DNA from: Curvularia sp. ZM96
Lineage: Eukaryota; Ascomycota; Dothideomycetes; Pleosporales; Pleosporaceae
Direction: 5' to 3'
Assembly (NCBI GenBank): GCA_022457065.1
Contig: JAJGBQ010000002.1
Coordinates: 4,464,001 to 4,528,000, forward strand
DNA: 64,000 bases
The notes beneath the pieces are model-generated. The model was not told the DNA's origin and ran no database searches. It was given only the letters and a program-made list of their open reading frames with translations. The position numbers were made by a program, and so were the translations under genes. Shown in pieces: positions 63,736 to 64,000 of this stretch (the first letter of the stretch is position 1; every line of letters begins with the position of its first letter).

Positions 63736-64000
63736 ATGGCGACGCGCAAACGAAACGAGTACCTCGACGTGGAAGAGAGCGACGACGACGAGAGGGGCTA
63801 TGATTCGGAAGAAGAGAGCAGAGCGCGCATGCTTCCGGCGTCGAAGCGCCAAAAAACAGACCATGATTCAGAAGCAGAAGACGACTATGAAGACGGAGAT
63901 GAGGACTTAGAATCTCACGGCGACGACGACAAGAACGCAGAAGACGAAGAAGACGACGAGCCCAAACATTTCGCTTCCAAGAGTGCAGAACTGGCTCACC
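63736..64000 (+). CDS. Acidic nuclear-type protein, 5' part only
   Basis: The first 88 codons from the ATG at 63736 are open to the window edge: MATRKRNEYLDVEESDDDER, then Asp/Glu/Ser clusters, a basic patch SKRQKTDHDSEAEDDYED, and EDEEDDEPKHFASKSAELAH. Alternating acidic and basic stretches with SKRQK suggest a nuclear or nucleolar protein, maybe a ribosome-biogenesis factor, but the defining domain lies beyond the edge. I do not assign a name. Confidence 0.7.
   Translation, partial: MATRKRNEYLDVEESDDDERGYDSEEESRARMLPASKRQKTDHDSEAEDDYEDGDEDLESHGDDDKNAEDEEDDEPKHFASKSAELAH

Overview
The window looks like nuclear DNA of a filamentous ascomycete, most likely a Dothideomycete of the Pleosporales type (inference from the set of encoded proteins; no ribosomal or mitochondrial marker is present to confirm it). 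Genes lie on both strands, introns are short (mostly 44-150 nt, GT-AG, with CTAAC/CTGAC-like branch sites 10-25 nt before the acceptor), and start codons follow pyrimidine-rich leaders. I resolved about 26 protein genes plus one broken paralogue and rebuilt splice sites by requiring the reading frame and recognised family motifs to continue across each junction.

Layout. 1-2466: 3' part of the exosome nuclease DIS3/RRP44. 2467-8736: 6.3 kb with no convincing gene. 8737-11674: a single-span membrane protein and APQ12. 11.7-16.1 kb: an accessory-looking patch with a 241-bp inverted-repeat element (MITE-like), two tandem F-box-like paralogues (the second frameshifted) and an AT-rich stretch. 16.1-26.3 kb: VPS25 (ESCRT-II), a membrane-anchored SH3 protein, a Cys-rich C2H2 transcription factor and a small acylated protein. 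27.4-34.4 kb: a large mitochondrial PPR protein divergent from phosphomevalonate kinase. 34.9-40.5 kb: RPL35 (uL29), the Golgi SNARE GOS1, ATP10 and a family-X DNA polymerase. 40.8-52.8 kb: an MFS drug transporter, a TMEM19-like membrane protein, the proteasome maturation factor UMP1, a prenylated ubiquitin-fold protein, an unrecognised membrane protein and a FAT1-type acyl-CoA synthetase. 52.8-55.2 kb: an AT-rich gene-poor island carrying one small secreted cysteine-rich protein gene. 55.2-64 kb: a KIN17-like zinc-finger protein, an acidic F-box-like protein, a cytochrome P450, a 7-TM rhodopsin-like (PTH11-type) protein, the splicing factor CWC25, and the start of an acidic nuclear-type protein at the right edge.

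Most of the window is conserved housekeeping DNA (RNA decay, splicing, ribosome, vesicle traffic, lipid and sterol precursor metabolism, mitochondrial biogenesis). The accessory signals are concentrated in two places, 11.9-15.9 kb and 52.8-62 kb. The most interesting points are the candidate secreted effector in the AT-rich island, the MITE-like element beside the tandem F-box pair, two genes whose first coding exon is only the ATG (RPL35, also with a 15-nt microexon, and UMP1), and a 48-nt stop-free intron in the DNA polymerase X gene. I found no CRISPR array, rRNA, convincing tRNA, intact transposase or phage-like system.
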